From Tillus elongatus (taxonomy: Eukaryota > Arthropoda > Insecta > Coleoptera > Cleridae), in the NCBI GenBank assembly GCA_964006375.1, contig OZ023266.1:69346391-69410390 (forward strand): a stretch of 64,000 nt of DNA, given 5' to 3'. The first letter of the stretch is position 1. Each line of letters begins with the position of its first letter. The notes under the pieces are model-generated. The model was not told where the DNA came from. It was given only the letters and a program-made list of their open reading frames with translations, and did not search any database. The position numbers and the translations under genes were made by a program. Positions 22,371 to 33,294 of this stretch are shown in pieces.

Positions 22371-23815
22371 CAACATTTAAAGTCATATTGACGTAAAATC
22401 GCCCTACCAATAGGTCGGCGACCAAATCACCACAGGTCATTTTCAAGTAAAATTTAAGTGTATATTACCAAGGTGGGGAATAAAGTCAAAGTAATATGGA
22501 AGTCGATAATAGGTCCAGCAAGGCGTTTCGACCAAGGCGTTTTAGTTATATTTAGGGCATTTTCATTCAACATTGGGCCAATGGACGTAATATATTGGTA
22601 AATATGTGCTACGCTTTACTTGAATCTGACATCTAGGCGCCTAGTGCCGTGACGTTCTTAACAACAAACTACGCATGTGACATTATTCGGTTCTGCAGGA
22701 TCTATGGTTATGTATGTATAAACAAACAGTAGAGTAGTAGAGATGTTGTCCATCTTTGTCAAAAAATGACATCCTGAATGATCAAAGAACTTACTTCAAA
22801 TATTTGCAACAATGATAAAGGTGATTCGCACTGTATAAAGACAAAACCCACTGCGGTTATGTTTTTTTCTGTTAACATTATGATGATACTTCGATAAAAT
22901 TGGAGCGCCCGTATAAAAATAAAATTAGTGAAAATAAAAAAATATTCAAAATTCTTGAAATTCTGATGTTGGAGGATTGGTGATGTAAACAACACAAAAC
23001 TATCTTGTCGTCATGGTATACAATCATTATTTAATGTTTTTATCGAACTAAAATTTGATTACACTATATTTAACAAAAAATTTTTTTTCATTTTCCAATA
23101 CAATCAAGATGGATAACGCAAAATTAATTTAATATGGCTGCCCTTCTAACATTATTGACCTGAAAGTTAATTTTGCACTATTTTTTTACCTATAAGTCAC
23201 AATTACTAATGACAGGGCAAACTAAACAAACTTTGAAGGCATTTTGTCCTATTATGGGAATTTCAACTATATGGTAAATGAATTTTGTTTGAATTTATTA
23301 GAAACGAAACATTTTCGTGAATAGAAATATATATTACTGATATTCGTGCACAACAGAGAGACATATAGGAATGATTATACAGCGCTTTTGGTCTTTGATT
23401 CCATAATATACAGACACTAATAGAAAATAGAAACAAAATAAAGTAAGTAAATAAACATAAACATGACAGCTGACCGTGTTGCCACTGCTTCACTCCATTT
23501 GGCATTAAAATGGATGTATTATATTGAAGGGGTAAAAGTGCTGATTTGATGTAAGCCACTTTGAATGATCAGCATCTATCACTATTTTTCTGTGAGCATT
23601 CTTTACTACTCTATAATAGTTTGTAGTATGTCTGTAAAATTTATTGGTTTCAAAGGGGCATTGTAACACTATATTTGTTACTGGTGCAAGCACATTAACA
23701 ACAAGAATAAACTTTTATTGATGAAGTTTATCAACTGACACACCTTTAAGATTCACAAATGTATTTCACTGCTGTACACTTTGAACTTTGAGGACAATTT
23801 TTATTTCAAGTCAGC
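22369..23815 (-). repeat. Long noncoding dispersed repeat, copy B
   Basis: The inverted counterpart of 14255-15815. The outer end ACATTTAAAGTCATATTGAC then GTAAAATCGCCCTACCAAT, the middle CATGACAGCTGACCGTGTTG, and the far end AACTTTGAGGACAATTTTTA all match. Divergence is a few to perhaps 15 percent by eye, plus indels. Open frames within it are not conserved between copies. Confidence 0.75.
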
Positions 23816-24397
23816 TTTTATGGGTATTTTCAACTTGAAGGTAGGCAATTTGACTTGGAAGACCATTTCTGCAGTATTTATGACTTTATAGCCGATCAGA
23901 AAGCCATTTTAGGTTAGCTCAGTGCCCAAAATATTTCCTGTGCTGTATTGCACTGAAATTGGTAATATATATGTAAGCTGGACTTCATAAGAAGACCTCC
24001 AATTTACTATACCACAGAGACATATTGCAGGTTAATATTAGGTAATAAATTACCTTAAAGTAGGTATTTCACGTATCTGGGCTTGGTAGTCGATTTTCAG
24101 TCCAATTTAGGGCACACTTCGACCTAAAAATTACCAACTCTGGAATTGAAACACAAAAGTATATTCAAGTATATTTTATGAGTAAAATTAAACCAATTTT
24201 TTCCCAATTTAATTACTTGTAAGTTACTGACTTTGGAGTAATTTTAATAGTCAAAAATAAGCTAGTTCGGAGCCGCATTTCCAAATTTGTAGTCATTATG
24301 ACAATTAAGGCAACATTGTGGTTAATTATTACCAAATTACAACTTGGTTAGGTCATTTGGACTCGAGTGCTGGTTAACATGCCTTAATTTGTTGCTT

Positions 24398-24401
<4 letters not shown>
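23816..24401. other. Spacer with irregular internal similarity
   Basis: Several phrases of the type GACTTGGAAGACC and AATTTAGGGCACACTTCGAC give a loosely repetitive look. No family was identified. Confidence 0.35.

Positions 24402-24457
<56 letters not shown>
24402..24457. repeat. (TA)n microsatellite
   Basis: About 56 bp, directly before the R5 foldback. Confidence 0.95.
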
Positions 24458-24462
<5 letters not shown>

Positions 24463-25224
24463 TCATCAAAAAATAAGAATTATTAGCCATTTCAGAGAAG
24501 TCTATTTGTGTTACCCTTCAATATGGAAACACCCTGTAACTTTAGCATTTATAACGGCATTTCTTAACGGAATTTCAAAAGATGGAAAATGAAGAACTCT
24601 ATAGATTCTGTCAAAATTGTTTCCTATGCCATTTGATCACGGCCTACTAAAACTATTTTCATATGTCAAAAATTATTTTAAAAAATAAGGGTTGTTTTAG
24701 AAAAAAGTAAGTACGCCACTGGATTCGCTGTTCTCCGAAACTGTTACCTACCAAATTTCATAAAAAAATAAATATGATGGCAAAGTATGAAAAAGTCGAA
24801 GAAAAAAAGTTTACAAATGCTGTGACATCCGAAAATAGTGTTAGTATGCAGTGATCAAATGGCACAGAAAACACTTTTTATAGGATCTATAGAGCTCTTC
24901 ATTTTCTATCTTTTGAAATCTTATTAAAAAATCGCGTTATAAATACAAAAGTTGCAGGGTGTTTCCATATTAGAAGGGTAACACAAATAAACTTCTCTGA
25001 AATGGTTAATAATTTTATTTTTTTTATAAAATTTGGCACGTATCTATTTTAAGCGATGCCGAATGCAGTGGTTTACAATTTTTTTCCTAAAAATGACCCT
25101 AGGTTAGGTGACACCGAGAACAAATTTCATAGTATTTATAGCGTTTTTGATCTTTTCTTCATCAAAATCGAATTATGAATACAAAACTTACAGGGGTGTT
25201 TCCGTGTTAAATGGGCCATCCTGT

Positions 25225-25225
<1 letters not shown>
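24456..25225. mobile_element. R5 foldback element
   Basis: The left arm (about 24456-24645) and right arm (about 24850-25045) are inverted copies of one another: GCCATTTCAGAGAAGTCTAT / AATAAACTTCTCTGAAATGG, GAAACACCCTGTAACTTTAG / AAAAGTTGCAGGGTGTTTCC. They are separated by about 205 bp. The right side continues into the R5 3' portion (CCGTGTTAAATGGGCCATCC) up to the TA tract at 25226. TA tracts flank both ends. Noncoding. Confidence 0.7.

Positions 25226-25300
<75 letters not shown>
25226..25300. repeat. (TA)n microsatellite
   Basis: About 75 bp of TA preceded by CTGTATACA. Confidence 0.95.
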
Positions 25301-25302
<2 letters not shown>

Positions 25303-25350
25303 GACATGGTGTGCGAAGCTTCTGTGCCACCTAGAGGTATCCAGGTTTGG
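25301..25350 (+). repeat. R6 repeat fragment
   Basis: GTGCGAAGCTTCTGTGCCAC then CTAGAGG after the TA tract matches 6987-7010, which also lies just downstream of a TA tract. Confidence 0.5.
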
Positions 25351-26508
25351 ATGCTAGGTTCATGGACAAGTTTTTACATGAGAAATTTACAGTTTTCTTG
25401 TCTAAAATGCTGCATCTTTAAAACCCAAAAACTGAGTTTGACAAAACTTAAGTCAGATGTTGCTATTAAATGTTTTGTTAAATAATTGTAATCCAAGTGT
25501 CTACGGAATATTATTTTACAGAATTTTAAAAGTAGTGCGAATGATACTAGTTCTTGTTGTGCATAACTGTGCCATAAAAATTTAAATAGAAAAACAAGGA
25601 TGGATGTATTAAATGCATTTAAATTTGACATAAATTTAAACAAGTCGAATGATATGCTTAAGAGATAACGTAAGTTGTGTCATGTATTACAAAAGGTCAT
25701 ACGTTGGTAAGGAACTGGATGAAAATTTGAAGTAGCTATTAAACACCCGTAACAGTTTTGCACAAATTATAGTCGTAGATAAGAAGGGTAGATCACATGT
25801 CAATGCAATTTTGATCCCCTTTAAAAAGCCACATTTTGTATTCATATTTATCATAATGTTCTTCATTAAACCGTAGCAAAGTTTGTGTTAGGCTTCAGCT
25901 TGTTAGTATGGAAACGCAATTCGATGGCCTACTTTGCGGATGCCGGGACAAACTATAATCCCCGAGATAACCGGGACAAGTGAATGCCGATTGCTTCCCA
26001 ATATCCTTATTTAACAACACTTGAATGTGGAATGAGAACAAGCAGTTATTAGTTCTTGTGTTGGCAGCACTAAGGTATGTGTGTTTCAGGAATTCACTAA
26101 TTGTCATGGAAATTGGAGGTGGCACGCACATATTAATCCAGACGCCATTTAGAAATACAAATATGTAAATTACAGCTCATAATTGCGCCAGTAATTTGTC
26201 CTTTTCGGAATAATTCATGAGAGATAAGTTCGAACAAACGCGGTATATAAATGAAGTCAGCTGCTGTGCGCTCAGCGTACGGTTTTACTGTCACAATATG
26301 GGCTTCCAGTGTCATATAAATTTCACATTTTTATTGGCTTTATGTCCTAGCAAAGTGTCATAACTTTCTAGCGTTTCATTTGTAACTACGCACATTATAA
26401 AAACCATCACAAATAACAACAATGGTTTTAATTAGTTAAGGATCCAGCACAGCAAATTAACTTTAGAATGCATAAAACTGTGCCTCTCAGGTTCGCAGAT
26501 ATTTTCTA
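25351..26508. other. Region without a recognised gene
   Basis: An AT-rich interval with a slightly GC-richer part at 25900-26320 (for example CGGATGCCGGGACAAAC and GAGATAACCGGGACAAGTG). No coding family, element end or tandem structure could be supported. Confidence 0.4.
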
Positions 26509-26545
26509 GCGAATTTTTTTTTAATTTGCTTATGGAGAGATCTGT

Positions 26546-26548
<3 letters not shown>

Positions 26549-26590
<42 letters not shown>

Positions 26591-26611
26591 ACCGCTAACT
26601 CAAAAAATAAT

Positions 26612-26702
<91 letters not shown>
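26549..26702. repeat. Two (TA)n tracts split by an R1 5' end
   Basis: TA runs at about 26549-26587 and 26614-26702 are separated by the first 27 bases of the R1 module. The same R1 start then follows the second tract, so the TA tract plus R1 start is duplicated. Confidence 0.9.
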
Positions 26703-26706
<4 letters not shown>

Positions 26707-27340
26707 ACCGCTAACTCAAAAAATAATGGACCGATCTTGATAAAATTTGCAGAGTACCTTCCTTTTGCAAGTGGCTTGGACAAGTTCGTTATCCAGGAAA
26801 ATCGGACCAGATTTTCCCGGTAAATTTTGTCTTTTCTTTATAAAAAAATTGATATCTCCGGAAATAACAAAGTAAGGACAACCAAATTGTATTATAAAGA
26901 ATGAACTCTGTACCAAAATTTAGGTCCCTGGCTTTAAAGACAAAGAAGTTATGGGCAGTTAAAGCAACAAATTTTGGAGTTTTCCTCAAAACGTCAAACT
27001 CGCAATTTTAAATGTCAAAATTGGCAATGTTTAGACAAAGAATGTGAAACAAATACCGTTTGTGAAAAGAAAATGTTACAAGAAGAGTGTTCTGCAAACC
27101 ATTAAGTTTCAGATTCAACCGTCATTGCCCTTCATTTTACTAAAATATTTACAGAATATCCATTTCAAATAGACCCTTTCTCTGATGCTTTGGCTGTCAG
27201 TTTAGTTCAGTTTGGTGGCTTTTTGGATATTTATTCGTAGGTTTAGTGAAGTTTATGGTTTAACGGTCTATAATTTTTTTTAGCTAATTATCGTAGAACA
27301 AATTTGTTAATGCATTTTTGCATTTTTGCATTTTTTATCA
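26703..27340 (+). repeat. R1 module
   Basis: Begins immediately after the TA tract with TCCGACCGCTAACTCAAAAA. Landmarks: AAGTGGCTTGGACAAG, CCAGGAAAATCGGACC, TGATATCTCCGGAAATAACA, GAAGTTATGGGCAGTTAAAG, CCTCAAAACGTCAAACTCGC, AGACCCTTTCTCTGATGCTT and GGTTTAACGGTCTATAATTT. Confidence 0.75.
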
Positions 27341-27370
27341 AAATATGATGCGTTTATAAGAAAACAATCT

Positions 27371-28860
27371 GGACGCAGTAAGTGCGTTTTGGTAGCGAAT
27401 TTTCGGTAAATTTGCAGATTAGCTCCCGAACGCTTTTCAAAAAACTGTTTTCAGAACACACCCCCCCCCCCCCCCCCCCGATCCACATAACCCAACATAT
27501 ATTTCTTGTTCACACCCCCATGGAAGTTACGGGACCAGGAGTGAATAGGGGTGCTGGGCGCGATAGGTAGTAAAAAGGAAATATGAGCAGAATATGCGAA
27601 TAAAACGGGCTTGAAAGTTGTCTTTTTCACATCTTGAAGCCATATCCCCCTTAAACCCTGCCTACCCCGCACAGCACCCCTATTCCCCCAAAACATTTCT
27701 TGTTTACACTCCCCAAGTAAGTTACGGAACCAGGAGTGAGTAGGGGTGTATAATTTTTTTTATCTAATTTTCGTAGAACAAATTCGTTAATGCATTTTTG
27801 AATTTTTTATCGAAATATGATGCGTCTGTAAGAAAAAGATATAGACGCAGTAAGTGGGTTTTGGTAGCGAATTTTCGGTAAATTTGCAGTTTAGCTTCCG
27901 AACGCTTTTTAAAACACTGTTTTTAGAAACCTGCGTAGGGCCCCCTGGATCCACAAATCCCAAGAAAAATTTCTTGTTCACACTCCCGAAGGATGTTACG
28001 GGACCAGGAGTGAGTAGGGGTGCATGATTTTTTTTTTTAGTTAATTTTTGTAAAACAAATTCGTTAATGCATTTTTGCATTTTTTATTGAAATATGATGC
28101 GTTTGTAAGAATAAAATCTGGACGCAGTAAGTGCGTTTTGGTAGCAAATTTTCGGTAAATTTGCAGTTTAGCTCCCGAACTCTTTTGAAAAAACTGTTTT
28201 CAGAAACCTGCCTAGACCCCCCCCCCTAAATCCACAAACCCCAAGAAAAATTTCTTGTTCGCATCCCCCAAGGAAGTTACGGGACCAGGAGTGAGTAGGG
28301 GTGCATAATTTTTTTTTTAGCTAAATTTCATGGAACAAATTCGTTAATGCATTTTTGCATTTTTTGTCGAAATATGATGCGTTTGTAAGAAAAAAATCTG
28401 GGCGCAGTAAGTGCGTTTTCGTAGCGAATTTTCGGTAAATTTGCAGTTTAGCTCACGAACGCTTTTAAAAAAACTGTTTTCAGAAACCTGAACCCCCCCC
28501 CCCATTAATCCACAAACCCAAAAAAAATATTCTTGTTCACACCCCCCAAGGAAGTTACGGGACCAGGAGTGAGAAGGGGTGCTGAGCAGGCTAGGTAGTA
28601 AAAAGAAAATATGAGCAGAAAATTTCAATAAAGCGGTCTTGAAAGCTGTCTTTTTCACATCTTGAAGCCATATCCCCCTTAAACCCTGCCTACCCCGTAC
28701 ACCACCCCTATTCACTCCCAGTCCTATAACTTCCTCCTTAACAAGAATTTTTTCTTGTGGTTTGTGCATCCAGGTGGGGTCCTAGTAATGTTTCTGAAAA
28801 CAATTTGTTGAAAAGCGTTCGGGAGCTAATCTGCAAATTTACCGAATTTTCATTAAATCC
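27371..28860 (+). repeat. Satellite-like array with R3-type anchors, copy 1
   Basis: Anchors of the form GGACGCAGTAAGTGCGTTTT start at 27371, 27843, 28120 and 28400, giving spacings of 472, 277 and 280 bp. Each unit then carries GGTAGCGAATTTTCGGTAAA, CGCTTTT, a variable C run (up to 19 C at about 27461-27479), CTTGTTCACACCC, and GTTACGGGACCAGGAGTGAG. The 472-bp unit has extra sequence (TTGAAGCCATATCCCCCTTA). The array closes at 28690-28860 with an inverted half unit (GCGTTCGGGAGCTAATCTGC). Confidence 0.8.
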
Positions 28861-29278
28861 TTCAATTTTCAATAACTCAATTTGCTATTAACGTAAGCTT
28901 TGTTGGATAGAAAACCAACATTTAAGTTTATTTTCGGAAAATTTTTGTATGTTTTCAAACCATAAGTAATTTTGATAAAATATAGTACATTGTTTCTACC
29001 ACATAGGCTATACCGGTAATCAGATTGATGCCTGCTCGCATTTGCTATTAAAACATTTTTATGGAAATTCACTTCCATAACACACTTGCTGCATCCAGAC
29101 TTTTGAAAAATGTTTATATATTTTCAAACAATAAAGTTATTTCGATGAAATATGGTACATTATTTCTACTATATAGGCAACCAAGTTGGATGCCTGCTTT
29201 CATCAAAGAAAGACATTTTCTATTAAAAATATTTTAAAGAAAATTCGCCACCATAACGCACTCGCTGCGTCCAGAGAT
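28861..29278 (-). repeat. Two R3 remnants in tandem
   Basis: The first (28861-29102) has TTTGTTGGATAGAAAACC, GTTTCTACCACATAGGC and ends ATAACACACTTGCTGCATCC. The second (29103-29278) lacks the first half and ends ATAACGCACTCGCTGCGTCC. Both have lost one TIR. Confidence 0.7.
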
Positions 29279-29510
29279 TTTCGGTTACTTATAATTTGTT
29301 TAAAATTATTTCAAGCGGCTCGAGCATTTAAATATGCTCTAAATACGTCTTTAGTTAACACACATTTGAGGCAAATATTTCCAAGTGTACCTAAAAATCA
29401 ACAAAAAATGATTTTCATTAGCATTTCGCATTTACATAAACCAGGCCTTCGAAGCCCGGTTAAAACAAAAGTTAAATTGAGTTAACTTGTAAGGCACATA
29501 TTATGACAAT

Positions 29511-29751
29511 GGCATCAAAAAGAATGTCAAAAGCGTGAAAGTAAGCGACGACGGCAATGAACAGACACTGCTGCAGTGGGCAGCTGAATGTAATGATCTG
29601 TCTTCTGGAGAAAGTGATATATTACAAGCAGAAAATGATGACACAGAAGATACAGATTTCTAATTGGTGTCTGGCGAGTGTTCAAGATACAGTAGTGATG
29701 ATGATGACGACTAATCAGAGATTGAAGGCTAACTATGCTGGTAATCAGACC
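29511..29751 (+). pseudogene. piggyBac transposase, N-terminal part
   Basis: ATG at 29511 opens MASKRMSKA, then an early stop and frameshift. The following frame is rich in Asp, Glu and Ser (LSSGESDILQAENDDTEDTD, then SSDDDD), the acidic N-terminus common in piggyBac transposases. After another frame change the stretch NYAGNQT runs up to the hAT insertion and continues beyond it at 32002. Confidence 0.65.
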
Positions 29752-31993
29752 CAGTGGCGGAGTAGAATAGGTTGGCACCCGGGGCGGTTTTCTATTGCGC
29801 ACACCCAAAATAAAACCACAAATTAAATACTAAACGTGCTTACGTGACTTTATTTTGCTGAAATAATCGATCACATTATCAAAACCTACTTTCTTGTCCT
29901 TTTCAATGGACAATATGGAAAGATTGGTACGTCGCGCTTGTCTCTCATTGTAGATTTTAAGTAAGATTTATCAATTTTAATTTTGAGAAACTTCTTTCAC
30001 AGGAACTCACCGAAACACAAATGGTTAAAAAAATCTTAGACAGAACGCTAGACTCGGAACAGACTCTGAATAGTCCCATTGTACAATGAATTTCAGAAGC
30101 TCCAAAGTAGTCCATTGGACCGCTTCTTGGAAAGAAATGCTGGCGGCTTCCAAGTGGCGCTTTAGTCGTAAAATCTCCAGAATAATGCTCTCTGCAGAAA
30201 ATTCATCGTAGATTTTTGTCATATTTGGAACTATACCACAAAGTTGTTCTTCTGTTGACGTAAGCAGAGTTTTAAGCTGAACAACACCAAATGTTATGAG
30301 AATGTCATCAATTGCCTTGTAACGATATCAAGACATTCTAACATAGCTCTCTGCAGCTCTTCTGGCAATATTAGTCCAGCGTCTTGGGCCATTTCTCCTG
30401 GCACAAGTTTTTGAAATCTTATCCTTCATCTTCCTTCAATCGAAATATCCAAGTTCTCACATTGTTAAGTTGCGTTTAAAATAGCTCTTTCCACTATTTG
30501 GATACGTTGGTTCCGTAGAAAAATTTTTAGGGCTTTGATTTTTATGACACACTTTTCCAGCGATAGTCCAGATGTTTTTATATACTTTTGTGTTTGTTTA
30601 ACTTCTTCTAGGACTTCACACCAAAAAGAAAGGTAGCATAAAAAACTGAAGTCACACAAAGCTGGTAAGAGTGTGGATGCTGCTTCTCTTGTATCGGCGT
30701 TTTCTCTGCTGCTGCTAAGATCACACATGTCTTTGAGTGTAGATACAAGTTTCTAAAAATTTTTCTTCAGTGGTTTAACAGCGCCGCGATGAGCACTCAA
30801 TCTTGTCTCTACTAATCTTTTGACCGATACGCCTACACTTTTCATTAGAATTTCCCGTCGATGTGTGGATGACGAAAAGAGCGTCTAAACTCAGCTCATG
30901 CCATGGTTGCAGCGTTATCATATCCTTGAGCCCGACAGAGATGTATGTCCAAGTTATCACTCTCCAGCTGCGTAAGGGTATTTTCAGAAAGTTCGACTGT
31001 AGTCTTTCCAGCTATTAGGAAGAAAGCTAGAAATGATTTCTTTACTTCAACTTGATCGCCTTCAATATGATCATATCTGATTACATAACTCATCTGATCA
31101 ACATGTGATATGTCTGGAGTGCTATCGAAAAGAATTGCGAAATATTTTGATTTTCTTATGTCGTTCAAAATGTTATTTTGTACCTCTTCGCCAAGAGGCC
31201 GAGGAACTCATTTTGAATGTCTTTGGATAAATAGGAATCTGCCCGTTTCCTTTTTCTACAGGCGACAGAATGTTCAATTCTTAGCATATGTTCTTTTAGC
31301 ACTGGGTTATATTTCGACAATAGATTAACAAATTCTAAAAAATTCCCTCTATTGTCTGATGACTGATGTCTATAGCCTCTAAGATAAAGATTTTGACGTG
31401 CCAGGAAAAAATAACATCTAAATGGCGACTCAAAATGTCACGCCACTTCTTTTTTTCTTGGTCTAACACCATTTGATGTTCATGGTCTTTACTTTTTTGC
31501 AGCCTCAATCCATTTTCCAAGATTTTCCATTTATCAAAACAGAAGAGATGGTTCTTAGAATTCCCGTGTTCAGACACTTTAGGATTTAGTTTCCACCATG
31601 AATTAAACCTGTTAAGACATAATCTTTTTTTAGCACATTCATTATAATCTTGGATATTCATTTCAATACAAATAAAAGGTTCTCGCTCATGATCACCTCT
31701 TTTGTTTTGGTCGATCTTACTGAATGCAGTATATATGAGTCACAGTCACACGAGACAGAGACCCAGACTCTTCGAAAAGGTCCGAATTTCCCATCTCTAC
31801 TGACTGTGATTGATTGTTTTAATTGACTCATGGCGCAGCGCAGCGGATACGGCGCGTTCGGAGGGAGGGGCCGAAATCATTTGCCACTCCGCCCGCGCCG
31901 TTCTCGTCGGGCAGATACACCAGTGGCTGGCTAGTAAGCTACGCGAGCGAGTTGTCGTTCCTTGGTACTTGGCACACGGGCGGACCGCCACTG
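29752..31993 (-). mobile_element. hAT transposon (2242 bp) with perfect 8-bp target duplication
   Basis: The element begins CAGTGGCGGA at 29752 and ends CCGCCACTG at 31993, the short TIR typical of hAT elements. The 8-bp direct repeat ATCAGACC lies immediately outside at 29744-29751 and 31994-32001. It splits a piggyBac pseudogene. The right end region (31820-31990) is unusually GC-rich. Coding content is on the minus strand. Confidence 0.92.
29840..31661 (-). pseudogene. hAT transposase (DUF4371/ZMYM-like), decayed
   Basis: From 31661 downward: an N-terminal region with FNSWWKLNPKVSEHGNSKNH and FCFDKW, resembling the TTF-type zinc-finger part; KYFAILFDSTPDISHVDQMS with the RYDHIEGDQ stretch (about 31150-31070), the catalytic-core segment of the DUF4371 group; CRAQGYDNAATMA (about 30935-30896); a helical insertion-domain-like part (30728-30465); and the dimerisation domain VSSCERSFSKLKL near 29990. 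The transposase would cut the element's TIRs and make 8-bp duplications, as seen here. Frames are broken by several stops and shifts (about 31330, 30900, 30770, 30460, 30020), so this copy is inactive. Confidence 0.88.
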
Positions 31994-32001
31994 ATCAGAC
32001 C

Positions 32002-32530
32002 TTTGCTTCAATGAATGGTTACGTTGCTCCAGGAGGTCTGGAGTGGAGTCTGGGGCCAGCAAAAAACAATTCAATCACATAACATTATTTGGTGTGCGCC
32101 AAGACTGGTAAGAAAGCATACAGCTGCCACACCAAAAGAAGCGTTTTAGTTATTAGTAACTCCAGTTATTATACAAGAAATTGTGAACTGTTCTAATTTA
32201 GAGGACAAACGTGTTTACGTAGCAAAAGAAAAACCGTGGAAAAATGTAACCGTTGATGACCTTATTACATTCTGTGGTTTACTTGTCATGCTGGCGTTAA
32301 CAAAAGGTGCGACGTTCCTGCGAGATAACTATTTTGGGCTGAATTTGCCAATCATATATACCGAGCCAAAGTGACCATATTTCGCTTTAAAGAAATACGA
32401 AGATTCGGCAGATCTGACGATAAGGGAACTTGAAATACGTGTTTGAAAACCGATAAAGTAGCAATATCCTAGGTTTGGGATTGATTCATACAATAATTCA
32501 AACCCTGCGTTATAAGTTGACGGTGTAGCT
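32002..32530 (+). pseudogene. piggyBac transposase, downstream part
   Basis: Resumes after the hAT target duplication. TFASMNGYVAPGGLEWSLGP is the segment usually preceding the conserved domain. Then IIQEIVNCSNLEDKRVYVAK, KPWKNVTVDDLITFCGLLVM (32183-32374 frame), a stop, RRFGRSDDKGT, and KTDKVAIS-VWD-FIQ with stops. The catalytic aspartates of the core lie further downstream in the family and are not found, so the element is truncated at about 32530. Confidence 0.8.
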
Positions 32531-32990
32531 AAAACTCATCACTTGTTAGGTTAATGTTGAAGTTCAAGTAAAACGGAAAAATGTGGACTAAAATATTTTG
32601 GATGTGTTTTATAAGATCTAAGTCTGGTGTATGATTTAGTTTATGTTAGTCGCCAGCTCGGAGAACCTTGACATAAAACCCTGGGGCTTGAAGTAGTACA
32701 AATTCTTGTGCCTGGCTAGTGTTTCACTAGCAACCTATATGTTATACCTACTTGCTTCTCTTATGTTAAAAAAAAGCTTTTTTTCAAACAATAAAGTACG
32801 CTGTTGTGTCAAATTCAAGTTTGTAACGTAAATAAATAAAGTTTCACTGCAATAACTTTGTTTCTCTTGTGATTATATATGATTCTATATACCGGGCCTG
32901 AGAAGCCCGGATTATGCAGATGCCGATATTTAATTGGTTAGGTGTCCTAGTTAAACATTTGAATTTAAATATGGGATAAATTACATAAAA
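32531..32990. other. Spacer, nothing recognised
   Basis: AT-rich. No element ends were identified between the piggyBac break and the R3 element. The phrase GGCCTGAGAAGCCCGG occurs at 32898-32913; a comparable CCTTCGAAGCCCGG is at 29448-29461, just upstream of the piggyBac start, so these could be remnants of the piggyBac TIRs. Confidence 0.4.
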
Positions 32991-33287
32991 GTCTGGACGC
33001 AGCAATTGCGTTATGGTAGTAAATTTTCATAAAAATGTTTTAAATAGAAAATCTATTTTTGTAAAGGAAGCAGGCATCAAATTTGGTTACCAGTATAACC
33101 TAGATAGTAGAAACAATGTGCCACGTTTTATCAAAATAACTTTATTGTTTGAAAATGTACACAAATTTCCGAAAGTAAACTTAAAGTGTTCCCGAAAAAA
33201 CTGGTTTCTTGGTCAACCTTATAGGTTAATAGCAAATTGAAATAAAAATTCGCTACCATAACGCACTTACTGCGTCCAGAATTTCTT
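32991..33287 (+). mobile_element. R3 TIR element, best-preserved copy
   Basis: Left end TCTGGACGCAGCAATTGCGT followed by TATGGTAGTAAATTTTCAT; right end AAAATTCGCTACCATAACGC followed by ACTTACTGCGTCCAGA. The two ends are inverted repeats over about 37 bp. Body: GCAGGCATCAAATTTGGTTA, GTAGAAACAATGTGCCA, ATCAAAATAACTTTATTG, TGTTCCCGAAAAAACTGG. About 297 bp, noncoding. No convincing target duplication was found. Confidence 0.8.
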
Positions 33288-33294
33288 TTCTTAC

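Larger units (their letters stand above)
26509..29278 (+). repeat. Segmental duplication, copy 1
   Basis: Same order and orientation as 40449-43150: GAGATCTGTGTTTA, a TA tract, the R1 module, the short end of R2, a tandem array of R3-terminus units, an inverted array arm, and two R3 remnants. Copy 1 has an additional TA tract together with a repeated TCCGACCGCTAACTCAAAAA phrase (26588 and 26703). Alignment by eye suggests roughly 90-95 percent identity over much of the length. Confidence 0.85.

Noticed and set aside
27371..28860. CRISPR array, because of regularly spaced repeats
   Set aside because: Units are about 280 bp and similar over their whole length with no unique spacers, and the DNA is eukaryotic in character.
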